The notes below the pieces were generated by a model that was not told where the DNA came from, did no database searches, and worked only from the letters and a program-made list of their open reading frames with translations. A program made the position numbers and the translations under genes. Positions 63,695 to 64,000 of a stretch of 64,000 bases of DNA are shown one piece after another (within the stretch, counting starts at the first letter, position 1; every line of letters starts with the position of its first letter). The DNA lies in contig NZ_FNNS01000006.1 of assembly GCF_900106795.1 (NCBI RefSeq), positions 62,001 through 126,000 of the forward strand. The letters are read 5' to 3'. Source of the stretch: Aequorivita viscosa. GTDB taxonomy: Bacteria; Bacteroidota; Bacteroidia; Flavobacteriales; Flavobacteriaceae.

Positions 63695-64000
63695 TTATTC
63701 TTCCCAGTTTCTTTTCTTGTAAACAATATACTCTATTTCACTGAAAGTTTTATGGTGAATTTTATAATTATTGGCACTTAAAATATTCTTCATATTCAGA
63801 TTCAATTCGGTAACCAATTAATCAAATTTTTCCTTTTTTTCATTGTTGTTGTATTGATATTTAGGCGAACCGATACGGGACATCCTAAAGGTATAATGAT
63901 TAAGATGAGAAAAATACGTATTGCGATCTTCTTCACTTAAATCCATTGTCAAAACTTGCTTATAATGCCATTGTTGTAAAAAATCTTTGTCTTTAGATGA
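63695..64000 (-). pseudogene. Small conserved hypothetical gene, partial, with an in-frame stop
   Basis: The minus strand reads W-H-Y-K-Q-V-L-T-M-D-L-S-E-E-D-R-N-T-Y-F-S from the right edge, then H-Y-T-F-R-M-S-R-I-G-S-P-K-Y and a TAA at 63818-63820. After that the same frame continues with L-V-T-E-L-N-L-N-M-K-N-I-L and ends at 63695. The two pieces fit one small helical protein of a type I have seen in flavobacteria, interrupted by a nonsense codon. The gene runs past the window edge, so its start is not visible. Confidence 0.5.

Noticed and set aside
1-64000. rRNA, tRNA, tmRNA and prophage genes
   Set aside because: No cloverleaf, conserved rRNA word, integrase, capsid or tail gene was recognised by eye. 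A covariance-model scan would be needed to exclude small RNAs.

Overview
The window is chromosomal DNA from a member of the Bacteroidota, almost certainly family Flavobacteriaceae. The evidence is AT-rich DNA, TAnnTTTG-type promoter boxes, gliding-motility and type IX secretion (T9SS) genes (gldJ, porU, porV, gldH), a T9SS sorting domain on a secreted protein, and a ribonucleotide reductase whose ATP-cone sits on the beta subunit. The genus cannot be resolved. No rRNA, tRNA, CRISPR array or prophage was seen. Most of the window is ordinary housekeeping DNA, with accessory islands at about 1.1-2.0, 25.3-28.8, 33.9-35.3, 38.6-40.4 and 43.2-43.4 kb.

Layout. 0-2 kb: end of a polysaccharide locus (FkbM methyltransferase end, family 2 glycosyltransferase), then an ORF6N gene split in two. 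2-8.2 kb: alkaline phosphatase lipoprotein, an MlaE/MlaF-type lipid transporter, a DUF389 membrane protein, manC and a SprT-like protease. 8.3-12 kb: TonB-dependent siderophore receptor and PepSY membrane protein (iron uptake). 12-22 kb, minus strand: SDR, pdhC-pdhA, cdd, a barrel protein, porV and porU; gldJ diverges from porU and is followed by murF. 25.3-28.8 kb: scrap-filled accessory zone with a pdhA-like fragment, a NUMOD4/HNH endonuclease, a deletion scar that looks like the start of an NfeD-like gene joined to the end of a flotillin gene, a barrel protein, and an 11-bp tandem repeat before a lineage-specific protein. 29-34 kb: LytS-type kinase, LytTR regulator and a leucine-rich T9SS cargo protein. 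34-35.3 kb: an array of about 84-bp units, each with a REP-type palindrome, enclosing a REP-associated tyrosine transposase (RAYT). 35.4-38.5 kb: nrdB-nrdA. 38.8-40.3 kb: a proteasome-like Ntn-hydrolase with a small partner gene. 40.4-46.5 kb: CNNM/CBS protein, ogt, serine hydrolase, ParE-like remnant, exonuclease, a lipoprotein with a duplicated His/Cys motif and a double-ATPase ABC protein. 46.7-53.8 kb, minus strand: scoA/scoB, PBP1A, gldH, ricT and trhO. 54-57.4 kb: recA, ECF sigma factor and a one-pass plus barrel protein. 57.6-64 kb: a coiled-coil exported protein, two SDR genes (one with a nonsense codon), an alanine/glycine:cation symporter with an unusual exported N-terminus, an HdeD-like protein and a broken partial gene at the edge.

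The two strongest candidates for undescribed biology are the Ntn-hydrolase module at 38.8-40.3 kb and the RAYT/REP array at 34-35.3 kb. The Ntn-hydrolase keeps Thr, Asp and Lys at proteasome-like positions but carries a large helical insertion. A dispersed relative of the REP palindrome also sits at the end of the pdh genes. All functional statements rest on motif reading by eye; no database search was run.
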